Shown here: piece after piece, positions 1-11,284 of the stretch
Numbering within the stretch: the first letter of the stretch is position 1
How the letters are laid out: each line of letters starts with the position of its first letter
NCBI RefSeq assembly: GCF_009727055.1
Contig: NC_052350.1
Span: 34,372,172-34,436,171 of the forward strand
DNA: 64,000 nt
Origin: Benincasa hispida
Taxonomy: Eukaryota; Streptophyta; Magnoliopsida; Cucurbitales; Cucurbitaceae
Direction: 5' to 3'
Notes under the pieces: model-generated
Told to the model about the DNA's origin: nothing
The model's input: only the letters and a program-made list of their open reading frames with translations
Databases searched by the model: none
Made by a program: the position numbers and the translations under genes

Positions 1-1428
1 TTTCAACAAAAATTTAACCTTAAAACTTTTATTTAATTGGATAAGTAATGAATTAATGTATGCTCAAAATTACATTGAAAAGATTATCCACTAGTGAACT
101 CAGCTATCAATGGATTAGACTTGGAGAAACTAGAAAATGCAACTAACCGGGAAAAACTAATTAATATGAAATCATGCCATATAAATATTTATATTTAGGG
201 GTTGTTTGGGACACTCACTTGAAGTTGGTGGAGTGAGTTATTATAGCCTATTTCATATTTGGGGCACCAAATATAATAATAGTGCATACGACTATTTATA
301 ACCTACATCTAAGAATAGTAAATGTTATTTCAAAACTCTATTTGCTAAAGTATTTATTATTTCTCGCTCATCCTATCTTCACAAGGCCCAAATACTCAAG
401 ATCAACGCTGGAAAGATGAAGAAATGGCTCATAAATATTCTGCCAAATCCTCGACACTCGAAACTGATGCTCGACGTCTTCATACTCGATCCTCGATAAG
501 AATTCCCTTCTTTGTCTGACGAGTCTATGTTAAATCCTCGATGGAACTCGATGGCAACAAAACTAATACTCGATCGTACTCGATGGTTCTTTAACGATAC
601 TCGGTGTGAATAAAAGTTGAAAACGATGTACTCGAAGCAACTCGATAGCGAAGAATCGATGTATGATTTACTCGATATTTAGATTACACGATGCGATTTG
701 AAAGATAATTGAATGGCACACGATTTGCAATAAAAAAACACTCGTATGAACAAGAAAGATAAGGCAAGAAGATGGAGACACAATGTTTATATGGTTCGGC
801 AAGATTGCCTACATCCATAGGAAGATCTGGATTTTTTTACTGATGAAGATTGCGTACAGATTTTGTTGTTTACAAAAAACTAAGGAAAATGATGATAACT
901 CTGTGATTTGAATTTAAAACCAGTAGTATATATAGAGCATACCAAAAAAACTGAGGTATTTGACTTAAAGCTTCTTCAACTCCAAAACACAAACTATTAT
1001 AACCTAGACTAAAATAGTTTGTTCCCAAAATACAAACTATTATAACCCTAGATTATAACGTCCCCTTACGGGTTCGGTTTGAATTTTTAAGTGCTTAAAA
1101 AAAATTCTCTCATTTTGAAACACTTATTTAAGTAACAATAAGGAAGAGGTTAAGGTGAAAGTAACAATAAAAGTAACCTCCAAAGTTTGTTTAGTTTGAC
1201 TTTCTAAGTTATTTGGCCCAAAGAATCGGGAGAGTTGAGGATTGGAGGAAGTGAAGTAGTGAACTCCATTTTTTGTTTGGCCCATGGAATTCGTTGTCTC
1301 TATCACTAAAAAGTGACATTTTTATGTTTTATTAACTTCTTACACTATGGACCTCAGAAGTTCACAACTCCTCAAACTTCACGACTAGTTAAAGTGTAGA
1401 ACTTCACTCCTTTCCTCAAATATATATT
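1..1428. other. Outer left arm: intron-type sequence with LTR-like remnants, no gene
   Basis: Mirrors about 56,350-57,794 and would fall in intron 2 of the left gene copy. Around 440-680 there are many 'tcgat/ctcgat' repeats. A 'atggttcggcaagattgcct' box at 791-810 resembles the box found in the copia LTRs here, so this is probably a decayed LTR. The 60-codon frame at 1,124-1,306 is also present in the other arm but shows no family features and is not called. Confidence 0.5.
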
Positions 1429-1909
1429 GTGTTTAAAAATGTATTTCTAAATGAAAAAAAAATGAATTTTCAATTGCTTAGAAAGTCAAGACTTAAGAGA
1501 GTTAGGCAAAGTTATTCATTTGATAGGGTGTTGAGCAAAATTATCAAAATATGCAACGAAAATGTTTTCGTCAAAGAAGGGTTCATTCCATTCATTTTAA
1601 ATCTTGAAGCACTAATACTAAGACTAACACTTGAGCTTGACCATTGTGACCTTTGGGGGCCTTCACCAGGCTCCTCCATATCTGGCTATATCTAATTTAC
1701 TTGTTGAAATAAGTATAAAGTATTCAATATATTTCTTCAATATCAAAGTCTCGCGGAAAATAGGTTTGATAAAATCAAGAATATCCAAAATGATTTGGGT
1801 CGAGAAGTTACATCGTTTTGGTCCATATCTAAAGACAACAGACATCGAGTATGTTACCCTTGGCCTCACACTAGTGAGCAAAACATCTACAAATTTTAAA
1901 TGGGTCTAA
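1429..1909 (+). pseudogene. Decayed copia integrase fragment
   Basis: Frames around 1,620-1,690 give HCDLWGPSPGSSISGY, matching the copia integrase 'HSDLWGPSPxxSxSGY' region with its first catalytic Asp. Shifted frames from about 1,735 give SLAENRFDKIKNIQNDLG and PHTSEQN, the segment around the second Asp and the 'PHTSEQNG' motif. Frameshifts and stops separate the pieces. The mirrored copy is at 55,860-56,264. Confidence 0.6.
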
Positions 1910-1949
1910 CTCTATTTAGTTTCAAGCATTGATATTACTCTTGAAATAT

Positions 1950-2610
1950 TGTTGGGCCTGTTCACTTAATTTCTTGAATCAAGAAAAGCCCAAATGATGA
2001 AAAGGCTTCAATTGAATCGATCCATGATCCAAAAGCCTAGTTAATTTGCCCCAAAAACTTGGTAGGTAGATTGCTTGGCTCTGTTGCCCCACGACCTCTA
2101 GCTGATGTGCAACACGTGGTGTATACCACTTTCACTACCTAGTGGAAGAGACACCACTTTCTGATGGGAAAAGAAAAATAACAAACAAATTTTATTTTCT
2201 TTCTCTCTCTCGTTTTAGTCTACTGTTTACAGAAATGCTCTTTAACCCTCTTCTCTTTCTGATTGTTTGTGTGATTTTGCTGTGAGAATGAAGAAGAAGA
2301 AGTAACATACAATGTGATAAAGAGAAAGAAGGGAACAAGAGCTACACGGAGATGTACGTGGTTCAGCAATGGAGTGCCTACATCCACAGGAAGGAGAAGA
2401 AGTTTTATTACTCAAGAGCTAAGTCATTTTCTTTACAGATCTTGTAGCTTTCTTGTAAGTTTTTGAAAGATTATCTTACTAAAGGTAAATGATGCATATT
2501 TATACTTTGAGCTGATACAAGTAGTTACATAACAAACTGTAAAGAAATTGTAAAAAGCTATTGAAGACTTGATTTGTATACTTGAGCTTATTTTATAGTT
2601 CAAATCTTCA
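1950..2610 (-). repeat. Copia-1 3' LTR
   Basis: Starts TGTTGGGCC and ends TCTTCA. It shares the full run of sequence with 6594-7240, including a 'gtacgtggttcagcaatgg' box. It is the 3' LTR because the element reads leftward. Confidence 0.85.
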
Positions 2611-2792
2611 CCTTAAGCTCAACATGCAAGCTTTTCTCCTTCCAAATCTAACTGGTCTTCACCTTTTTTCAAGTAGCTGGAAGCCGATCTGACCAAGACA
2701 GTTAGAGAGTTTGAGCTTTGAAACAGGTTTGGTAAGTATATCAGCAGCATTCTCAGTGGTATGGATTTTGTGTACTTCGACTTCGCCTTTTT

Positions 2793-3308
2793 CTATTCTG
2801 TCCTTAGGAAATGATATTCTATATCTATGTGTTTGGTCCTTGAGTGATATTGAGGATTTTTGGAAAGATGAATGGCACTTTCGTTATCACAGTAGATCTT
2901 AACTACTGTTTGATTAATACAAAAGTCCTTCATCAACCCCTTTAACCACGATGCTTCTTTTATAGTTTCTGATAATGTCGTGTATTCTACTTTAGTAGTA
3001 GATAAGGCTATGATTGATTGGAGATTTTCTTTCCAACATAGTAAATTTGGACCATATAAGAATAGATAACCTGTTAATGATCTCCTTTTGTCTTGGTCAC
3101 CTGCAAAATCTAAATCAACATATCCATATAGCTCTATTTCTATTTCTTTTGTACTTTGATATGTTAATTTAGTTTGTTTAGACCATATTAAGTATCTTAA
3201 TATCCATTTTGTTACTTCCCAGTGCCTTTTTCCAGGGTTAGACATGTATCTACTGACAAGACTAGTATAATAGGATAAGTCTGGTCTAGTTGATATCATT
3301 AGATACAT
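2793..3308 (-). pseudogene. Copia-1 RT tail and RNase H
   Basis: TRPDLSYYTSLVSRYMSNPG, then the RNase H acidic sites in YVDLDFAGD, STTKVEYTTLSE and YCDNESAIHLS, and the closing RTKHIDIEYHFLR. The reading frame is intact here. Confidence 0.86.
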
Positions 3309-3515
3309 TAAACTACCTACTGCTTAATTGTAAGGGATTAATTACATTTGAGTCAAATGTTCTATATCTGTTTCCTTAGGTGAATTATCTGGTATAATAA
3401 CAGGCTTAGTATTAGACATATTGAACCTTTTAATAACCTTTTCACAGTAGTTTGTTTGACTGATGGTGAGGATAGAGGAAGCCCTATCTCTATTTATTTC
3501 AATCCCAAGAATCTT

Positions 3516-3977
3516 TTAAGACTGACCCAAATCTTTCATGTCAAACTCTCTCTTTAGAAGATCTTTGACATGTTTTATATCCTCCTTAGATTTCCCAGCT
3601 AGCAACATATCATCCACATAGAGGAGTAAATAGACTTTGTCCTTATAGGTAATTGAATTAACATAAGAACAAAGGTCATAGGTACTTCTTTGAAACCCAA
3701 TACTCTCTATGTAGTTATTGAATCTTCTGTACCAGCATCTAGGAGATTGTTTAAGACCATATATGGATTTGTTTAGGAGATCATAAAGATCATCCTTTCT
3801 TTTTTCTTTAAACACTTCAGGTTGAACCATATAGATAACCTCTTCTAGATTTTCATGAAGGAAAGATATTTTAACATCTAGTTGATCTAATTTAAGGTTG
3901 TAATGAGCAACTAGAGATAGTAGAAGTTTGATAGAGGTTTGTTTTACTACTGGTGAAAAAATTTCAGAATAGTCCAT
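3516..3977 (-). pseudogene. Copia-1 reverse transcriptase
   Basis: DYSEIFSPVVKQTSIKLLLS, LDQLDVKISFLHENLEE, SIYGLKQSPRCWYRRFN and the catalytic LLYVDDMLLAG are all visible in order. Copia RTs usually have FLHGDLEE, so HENLEE is a deviation. A stop follows DMKDLGQS. Confidence 0.86.
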
Positions 3978-4090
3978 GCCTTCACTTTGAGTAATCCTTT
4001 AGCCACTAACCTAGCCTTATAGCTAGGTTTTTCTTCTTTAGTAGAACCCTCTTTTAGTTTATATACCCATTTGAAAACTATAGGCTTGCA

Positions 4091-4447
4091 TTATTTAGGA
4101 AGAGGGGATAGAGTCCAAGTGTTGTTGACATTGAGTGATTCCATTTCTTCACACATAACTTCAATCCAAGACCTAGCATTAAGGCAGCTCACTGCCTCTT
4201 TAAAAGTAGCAGGTTCTTGGTCATCAGGAGCTATTGTAGTATTTAGAACTAGGTTCATGTAATTAGTTTTAGTATACCTAACTGGAGGAACTATCACTCT
4301 TCTTTGTCTATCCCTAGCTAATGAGTACTGACTCAAATCAAGTTGAGTTTCAGTATGCTCAGTAGACTCACCTGAGTTTTCCTCTTCTCCTTCTTCAGAT
4401 TCATTAGGAGGATTGTGACTAGTGGATGAATCTTTAGGTGTCTCCAC
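4091..4447 (-). pseudogene. Copia-1 integrase C-terminal region and RT start
   Basis: Contains the linker motif RQRRVIVPPVRYTKTNYMNL and the RT entry segment EPATFKEAVSCLNARSWIEV...MESLNVNNTWTL, both usual between copia integrase and RT. It is separated from the RT block by stops. Confidence 0.75.
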
Positions 4448-4666
4448 CTCAATCCTAGCAGTAGTAGGGTTTTAAGGAACTTCACAGGTTGTCTTTTCCT
4501 TTTGCATAAACATACATACACTTCACTGCCCTAGATTTGAGTTTCCTCTAACTTTAGTGAATATAGCCAACACATCTAAACACCCTTAGATTATCTAGGT
4601 TAGGAGGATGTTTTGTCTATTTTTCTTCAGGAGTTAGGAAGTTTAGGGAGGAATGAGGACACCTAT

Positions 4667-5479
4667 TTAAGATGAAAACAGTGTAGCTTGCTGCCTCAGC
4701 CCAATACTTTTCACTAAGAATAGCATCTGAAAGAAGACATCTAACCCTTTCCATGATTGTTCTATTAAGTCTCTTAGCAACTCCATTCTGTGAGGAGTAA
4801 ATCTAACAGTCCTATGCCTAGTTATGCCCGTTTCTTCACAAAACTTATTAAACTCTTCACTACAGAAATCCAGTCCATTATCAGTTCTCAGGTATTTAAT
4901 TTCTTTAGAATTTTGCTTCTTTATCATGAGTTTCCATTCCTTAAACTTATCAAACACTTGGTCTTTAGTTTTAAGAAAGTAAACCCAACATTTTCTAGAG
5001 AAGTCATCAGTGAAAGAGAGTAAATACCTTGAGCCACTTAGGCTAGGTGTAGGAGCTGGACCCCATAGGTCTGAGTGAATATAATCTAGGATAGCCTTTG
5101 TGGTATGTTGTGCTTTAGTAAAACTTTGTCTTGTAGCCTTTCCTAAAACACAATGTTCACAGAAAGTTAGATTATCTGAGAGACCTTTAGGTAGAATCCC
5201 TTGCTTAGATAAGACTTCTAGGCCTTTAACACTAATGTGAGACAATCTCTTGTGCCAAACATTAGCCTCCGTGATCTCATTTGTGGTAACAACATATGCC
5301 CCTGCCATCATTTCAACTCCTTTAACCACAAATAAGTCATTTACTTTTTCCTCAACAAGTATTACTTTAGAGTCTTTTAGCACCTCAAGGGTTCCTCCTT
5401 TGCCCCTGTATTCACACCCAATTGCATCAAGCATTCCTAAGGAAATTAGGTTTCTCTTAAAAAGTGGAACATATCTCAC
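4667..5479 (-). pseudogene. Copia-1 gag-pre-integrase and integrase core
   Basis: The zinc-binding part shows VWHKRLSHIS...FCEHCVLGK (HHCC). The core shows Asp in IHSDLWGPAP and Asp in LRTDNGLDF. The region that should carry 'NGVAERLNRT..E' instead reads TPHRMELLRDLIEQSWKG, which is the same DNA in a shifted frame, so the third acidic residue is lost. Confidence 0.85.
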
Positions 5480-5574
5480 ATTTCTAAGAAGCTTAATAGT
5501 TTCATAGAAACAGAGCCAATGCCTTCTATTTTACAGCCTTGGTTGTTTCCCATGTAAACCATTTCTCCTTCAAT

Positions 5575-6522
5575 TTATTTATAGGTGTTGAACCATGGTC
5601 TCATAGAGGTCATGTGATAGGTGCATCCAGAATCTAGGACCCAATCATGTTTTCCTAGGGGATTTACATGATTGGATTTATCTAAGGTTGAGGTTAGAGC
5701 ATCTGAGTAGATATAAGATCCTTCTACCTTAGAAGCTTCAGGCTGTTTACCTTTAGAGTCTTTTTCTTTCTCTTGGTTCTTCCTTTTAAGAATAAAATAA
5801 TTTTTGATTAAATGTCCTTTCTTTTTGTAGTATTTACATTTTAGTTTCTGTTTAGGCTTATTTTCTTCCGAATTATGTGGTTTTCTATCCTTTGACTGAT
5901 TTGGTTTAAAACTTCCTTTAACAAATAACCCTTCACCACTAGGTTGATCCTTTTTTACCGTTTGTAACTCTAGCTCTCTAGTTCTTAAAGTTGATATTAT
6001 TGTATTAGTACTTATGTTATCCCTTCCGTATTTTAGAACATTTTTTATTTCCCTATAGGGTTTAGGTAGAGAATTAAGAAGCACATAGGCCTCATTTTCA
6101 TCTCCAAGTTTCTCTCCTAAGCTTTTGAATTCAGCAACAATTTTCTTGAATTCATCTAGATTATCAGTTAGAGACTTCGATGAATCCATTTTAAATGTAA
6201 AGAATTTTTCCCTAAGGTACATTTTACTAGGAAGATCCTTTGTAGCATATAAGTCTTCCAATTTAGTCCATATCCTATAGGCTGTTTCTTGATCTAAAAC
6301 TTGTCTTAAAAAATTATCACTAAGGTTTAGGACTAACGTACCATAAGCTGCCAGCTCCCAATCTTCTTTTTCTTGAGCTGTCACTGAGGCTGGGAGTGCA
6401 AATGGGTCAAGGAGAGCTCTGTGAGCCTTCTGTTGGCCAAGAATTGCTTTGATTTTGGCCTTTCATAGTCCAAAATCTCCTTTACCATCGAATTTCTCTA
6501 CTTCGAATCTTGCTACGGACAT
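5575..6522 (-). pseudogene. Copia-1 gag and start of protease
   Basis: The N-terminus MSVARFEVEKFDGKGDFGL is followed by a stop where copia gag has Trp. The frame reopens through the UBN2-type gag body (LRQVLDQETAYRIWTKLEDL, LNSLPKPYREIKNVLKYG). The zinc knuckle is damaged: CKYYKKKGHLIKNYF keeps one Cys and the His of CX2CX4HX4C. It then reaches the aspartic protease motif WVLDSGCTYHMT. These match Ty1/copia gag-pol order. Confidence 0.82.
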
Positions 6523-6579
6523 CTTGGAGTGAAACTTGAATCTTGAACCTTTAAGAACTGCAATCTTGTAAGTCTTTTA

Positions 6580-6590
6580 CTCTGATACCA
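6580..6590 (-). other. Copia-1 primer-binding site
   Basis: Minus strand reads TGGTATCAGAG, the standard plant copia site complementary to the 3' end of initiator Met-tRNA. Confidence 0.85.
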
Positions 6591-6593
6591 CTT

Positions 6594-7240
6594 TATTGGG
6601 CTTGCTCACTTAATTTCTTGAATCAAGAAAAGGCCAAATGATGAAAAGGCTTTAGCTGAACCGATCCATGATCCAAAAGCCTAGTTAATTTGCCCCAAAA
6701 ACTTGGTAGGTAGATTGCTTGGCTCTGGGGTCTCCATGACCTTCCAACTGATGTGCAACACGTGGTGTATAGCCTGATGGAAGAGAAACCACTTTCTGAT
6801 GGGAAAAGAAAAATAACAAACAAATTTTATTTTCTCTCTCTCGTTTCAGTCTGCTGTTTATAGAAATGCTCTCTAACCCTCTTCTCTTTTGATTGTTTGC
6901 ATGAGTTTGCTATGAGAATGAAGAAAGAAGAAGAAACATGCAATATGATAAAGAGAAAGAAGGGAGAAGAGCTACACGGAGATGTACGTGGTTCGGCAAT
7001 GGATTGCCTACATCTACGGGAAGGAGAAGAACTTTTATTATTCAAGAGCTAAGTCACTTTCTTTACAGATCTTGTAGCTTTCTTCTAAGTTTTTGAATGA
7101 TTATCCTACTAAATGTAAATGATGCATATTTATACTTTGAGCTGATACAAGTAGCTACATAACAAACTGTAAAGAAATTGTAAAAAGCTATTGAAGACTT
7201 GATTTGTATGTTTGAACTTATTTTATACTTCAAATATTCG
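6594..7240 (-). repeat. Copia-1 5' LTR
   Basis: Aligns end to end with 1950-2610 apart from scattered substitutions and small gaps. Its terminal dinucleotides have decayed (TA start, CG end). It lies next to the primer-binding site. Confidence 0.85.
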
Positions 7241-8370
7241 TGATATCCTTTTCTAAATTTTGAAAAGTACTAAAAAAGGGCTTTCTTAGGCTTAAATTTT
7301 AGTTAGTTTTTTTGTTATTAGTGCTCGTAGAGTCATTTATTTGCTGAATATATAGAAATATAATATTTGGATTTGAATGAACTAATGAAAATAAAAAGAT
7401 GAAGAGCCTTAGAAGGTCAAAGTTTACTTAAGGCATGATGAAAGAGGAAAACATGAAGAAAATGCACCGAAAAAACATTGCAATGCTGTGTTCCACATTA
7501 GAAACTAGAGTTTAATACAAGGCAGCGTTGTGAAACTACGCCCTAGCATTAGGACGCTGTGAACATAAGCTGCACGTAGTGTTGTTCAATGCTAAAGCGT
7601 GCTAGGAGCATATCGGCGTAGCATCGCGATGCTATCGATGCTTCAACTTATAAATCTTCTCTTTGTTTAGCGATTTTGTGGAGTTCGTTTTTGGAGTCAT
7701 CACAGAGGATAGGAGAGCATCGTACAAAGGAGTTTTAGAGTATTGTTATCAGGATTGATTGGAGCAAGATCGACTGCGTAACGTTGTACTGTTGGCAACA
7801 AAGTGAATTGATGGATTATATCTTACTTTTCTTTATTTATTTTCCATAGAATTTTGTGCAACATGACTGTTGCGTATTTGAGAACATGAGTAATGAGTTT
7901 CTTCAGTTCTAAGGTTAGATGAATTTTTTTAGAATTTAGATGAATATTTGAACTAGCATTTGATTATTATCTCATTGATTTTCTAATATGTTTGTGCTTA
8001 ACCAATTGAATCTTGATCACCATTTAATTGTTGTGGGGTCTTTAATTTTGATTAAGAGGGAGGGTTTTTGGCTTGACTCGTATACTCAATTATTGTTGGA
8101 TTATGCATGAGATTAATAGGAAAACAATGGAGGTTAGTCACAAAGGGTCACATTATTGTGCCTAAATTACATAATTCATGAAAATAGAACCAACGTTTAA
8201 GTATTAGAAAAGGTTGAGCTCGAGAGAGGAAACCTAGATTTTAGACTTCTAAACTCAAGTTAATGGTTTAATTGATCTAATGAAAATAATTATATTTAAA
8301 AAAAATGATGTAGTGATGTTTTAATACTTTATTCCTAATTTCCTTTATTTACAAAATTATATTTGAAATA
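7241..8370 (+). repeat. Solo-LTR-like insertion, copy 1 (left arm)
   Basis: Starts with a 'ctttcttaggc' segment like copy 4 at 24,181, runs through a GC-richer middle of 'gcattgcaacgctg'-like words (7,480-7,650), then 'gctcgagagaggaaacctagat' near 8,219. Similar order occurs at 13,530-14,880, 17,340-18,000, 24,159-25,480 and 45,007-46,190. The right arm has 54,950-55,790 but lacks the first about 270 bp. It contains the 16-bp perfect palindrome TAGCATCGCGATGCTA at 7,619-7,634. No coding capacity. Solo LTR is the best guess. Confidence 0.55.
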
Positions 8371-8420
8371 AAATTGTCCGTTCGTTTTGTCATTGAAAAT
8401 AGCATGCATATTGTAATGAA

Positions 8421-8506
8421 CCCATATGGAGGTCCTAGAAAGTCAAGCCATTACATTTTGAATCAAAGTCTAATGATCCCATATGGAGGTCCTAGAAAGT
8501 CGAGCC
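8421..8506 (+). repeat. Two direct copies of a 29-bp unit
   Basis: Units at 8,421-8,449 and 8,478-8,506 (spacing 57 bp) both read 'atatggaggtcctagaaagt' with one base different just after. The same pair occurs inverted at about 54,805-54,890, so it predates the arm duplication. The overlapping 63-codon frame is an artefact of the repeat. Confidence 0.7.
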
Positions 8507-8623
8507 CTAAGTGTCCTTATAGTCCATTAACAAATTCTTTATCATCTCCGATAAAATGTTTATGACAGATTGTACATAAATGTTTTGTTTAATTGTGTTC
8601 GCATTAACTTTTTAAGTGATTAA

Positions 8624-8785
8624 TTTTGAAAAAAAAAATTGAATTGTTTGGTAACCACCCAAAATAACTTTTGAAACACTTTCAAGGTTTATTCTAAATA
8701 ATTTTTATGAAAAGAGTTTAAATAAAAATGACTTTCTTGAAATATATTTTTAACTCTAGTCAATCCAAACAGATCCTAACTTAAT
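8624..8785. repeat. Small AT-rich MITE-like repeat
   Basis: Sequence bounded by 'gtttggtaaccaccc' and 'caatccaaacagatcc'. It recurs at about 54,518-54,680 in the other arm, and its far end recurs at about 63,880-64,000 ('tgtttagattgattagag'). The 'gtttgg' ends are of the kind found on small hAT or PIF MITEs. No target duplication was fixed. Confidence 0.5.
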
Positions 8786-8897
8786 GCATTAGTATCTTCT
8801 TGTTTTCTTAGTAGTTTGACAGAAGGTTAGTTCTACTGGGTTCTTAGGGCATGGCACCACGAAAAAGAGGTTCATATGTGTATATATATTACCCTAA

Positions 8898-10379
8898 GGG
8901 GAAGTTTGATGCGCAGGTCTGAAATCTTAAACCTGGGAATGTTAAGTCTAGGGGATTAGATTGAGAAGTTTAGGTAGCCTAGATTTAAGAAAAATGTGTT
9001 TGGAGGGCAGGTTTTGGAAGTCTGAATTTAAGAAGCCTATGTTTGGAGTGCAAGGTTAAGTAGCTTGGGAATGAAGTGCAGATTTATCAATATTTAGTTT
9101 GTAAAATATTTTCATCTATTTAATCACTAGTTAGATTTTAGATTAGTTTAAATTTTTCATCTTAATTATTTTAATATAGTTAATTTTAAATTAAACTAAA
9201 AAATTTATAAGAATATTTTTTAAAAAAAAATTGAAATAGAGATTTTTGACTAAAATTATAATTTTATTTAATCTATTATTTTAATAATTTGATATTTTAA
9301 TCTTACTAGATTTTGAAATAAAATTTCATAGGTTTTTGTCACTTTAACTAATTTTAAAATGATCATTTTTTTTACTATAATACGCTGACTTAAAATTGAA
9401 ATAAACTAGTATTTTAATATTAAGTTTAATGAATGAAAAACTATATTTTTTTTTCTTATCAACTTATATTTGAGGAATAAAAAATCATAAATGTTAACTT
9501 TTAGTTTTTATTTGGTCGCTAAGTTGTTTTAAACATTTTAAATCTTTACGTTTAGGAAATGATTCTAAGTCTCCAAACTAGTTAAATTGACCAACAAAAA
9601 GAATTAAAATGTTATTAAATTAAATTAGAGTTTTCAAACATATATAGTTCTACACATATAACCTAAATAAATATAACTATTCAATTGCAGTCTATTGGTA
9701 TGTTTAGAATGACTTAAAAAAATATATCTTTCAAAAATTCATTTTTAATTAAACATTTTTTTTATAAAAACTTATTAAAATAAAAAAAAAGCATATATGT
9801 ATTGAAATTCTTTCTTAAAAGTGTTTTTATATACAAATTTGTCTAATTTGTTATATACTAAGAGTATTTTATTAATGTTTTCAAGGTTTGTTGATGGCGG
9901 TTGCCGGAGGTAGTCAACAGAGTTGGTGGCCGAAATTTTGCCAATATGGGAGGAAGGGGGGTTGCCAGATGTTGATCAATGGTGGTCGGAGTTGTCCAGT
10001 GACGATTGGAGGTTGGTCGACAACGGTCACCAAATTGGCAGCCAGAGTTGGCCGGTGGTGACCGTCAGAGATTGTGGTTGGAGTTGGCCAGCGTCGTTCG
10101 CCGAAGTTGGCCCGCGGCAATCGTCGGAGGGTGGTAACCGGAGTTGGCTGACGGTAATCGTTGGAGAGAGTCGGCTTGAGCTGGCCATGGTGGTCATCGA
10201 AGGAGTGTCTGAAGGTTAGCCGACGTGTTTCCTAGATTAAATTAGGAAAAAGGGGGGAGGGTGGTTAACCCATGAGAAAATGATGTAGGAAGCCAAGACT
10301 TCCTAAATTTCTACCCCAAACAAGAGTTGGGTTTAGGATGCCTAACCTATCCAATCCCAACCTTTGAAACAAACACCCC
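8898..10379. mobile_element. PIF/Harbinger-like MITE with GC-rich core, left copy
   Basis: Termini GGGGAAGTTTG and CAAACACCCC are inverted repeats, flanked by TAA on both sides (8,895-8,897 and 10,380-10,382). A 3-bp TWA duplication with a GGGNNTGTTTG-type end is the PIF/Harbinger signature. The 1,482-bp body is AT-rich except about 9,893-10,225, a GC-rich degenerate tandem array of 'gtcggagttggccggtgg'-like words. The 98-codon and 68-codon frames there are on opposite strands over the same array and are not called as genes. No transposase is visible. Confidence 0.72.
9893..10225. repeat. GC-rich minisatellite-like core of the MITE
   Basis: Degenerate tandem words around 'ggagttggc', 'ggtggtc' and 'accgtc' stand out from AT-rich flanks. 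Similar arrays occur inverted at 53,100-53,410 and on the plus strand in gene intron 5 at 60,300-60,540. Confidence 0.65.
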
Positions 10380-10382
10380 TAA

Positions 10383-11166
10383 AGTATCTAAAATTTTAAA
10401 ACTATAAAATGTTCAACTACTCCATCTTCATCCTAATTTTTTATTTAAAAAGAAAAATGCTATTATTAAAAAACACCTCAAATGATCCCCTTAAAACTAC
10501 AAAGCTAATTTATCTGTGACTTCAAGCATTTGATATTTCTATTGATATTATTGATTAAATGAACAAAGAGCAATGTGAACTTATGTGAAATTCCTATCAA
10601 GTAATTTTGGCCTCATTTGATAACCATTTTATTAGATCTTGTTTAGTAAGCATTTTTTTTTTTTGTTTTTAAAAATTAAGCTTATAAACCCTACTTTCAT
10701 CTCCAAATTTCTTACTTTTTTATCTACTTTTTGCCAATGATTTAAAAAACAAGCCAAAATTTAAAAACTAAAAAAAGTAGTTTTTCAAAAGTTATTTTTG
10801 TTTTGGGAATTTGACTAAAATTAAACCAATATACTTAAAAAAGATGCAAATCATGGTAAAAACTGAGGAGACTATAAGCTAAATTTTGAAAAAACAAAGG
10901 CAAAAAATGAAATGATTATCAAACGAGAGCATAATTTTTGGTTTTTTAAAATTAATCTTATAAGTCCTAGATTCCCTATGAATTTATTTGGTTTAGTATC
11001 TACAATTTAAAAAAAAATCATAAATAAAAAAATTAAATCATTATCAAATGATATTTTATTTAAAAATTAAAGTTGAAAGGACAATAACTCGAACAATATT
11101 GTGTAATAAGTAGATTCTGTAGTGAAAAAGTGATTATCAGCTATTCATGTATAGAGAGACACTTAC
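10383..11166. other. MITE-filled intron sequence, no gene
   Basis: About 10,606-10,935 is an AT-rich element with inverted ends ('cctcatttgataaccattt' and 'aatgattatcaaacgag'). It is one of a family also present at 32,230-32,520, 35,070, 39,110-39,620 and 52,388-52,735. The rest is featureless AT-rich DNA next to exon 2 of the left gene copy. Confidence 0.55.
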
Positions 11167-11284
11167 CATAGCCGATGCAAAGAGGTGTGCAGAAGATATT
11201 GCTGGAGAAGTTGAGTTGGACAGACGAGTGCCTGAATATTGTTGGCTAACATGTTGAGTTCTCACTTCAATCATTTCTTGACCT
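11167..11284 (-). CDS. Gene exon 2 (left copy)
   Basis: Acceptor cag and donor gtaagt are both kept, and all 118 bases match 52,037-52,154. The surrounding 250 bp differ at only about three visible positions. Confidence 0.62.

Larger units (their letters stand above)
1950..7240 (-). mobile_element. Copia-1: near full-length Ty1/copia retrotransposon, left arm only
   Basis: Two LTRs (1950-2610 and 6594-7240) flank a minus-strand gag, protease, integrase, reverse transcriptase and RNase H order, which is the copia order. The primer-binding site TGGTATCAGAG (complementary to initiator Met-tRNA) lies 3 nt inside the right-hand (5') LTR. The element is absent from the other arm, where the flank runs 'cttgaaatatctc', so it inserted in one arm only. 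The target duplication is unclear: 'aatat' left against 'gatat' (7,242-7,246) right, one base offset. The coding region is broken by a stop early in gag, a frameshift at the third catalytic residue of integrase and others, so it is not autonomous. Confidence 0.88.

Noticed and set aside
9914..10219. Open frames of 68 and 98 codons on opposite strands
   Set aside because: They exist only because of a GC-rich degenerate tandem array inside a MITE; frames are open on both strands and no family is recognised.
11167..11284. ArfGAP-type assignment from the AISSAHLF motif
   Set aside because: Eight residues only, the key Asp-Leu-Phe-Gly is not matched, and no ArfGAP zinc finger is visible in any exon.
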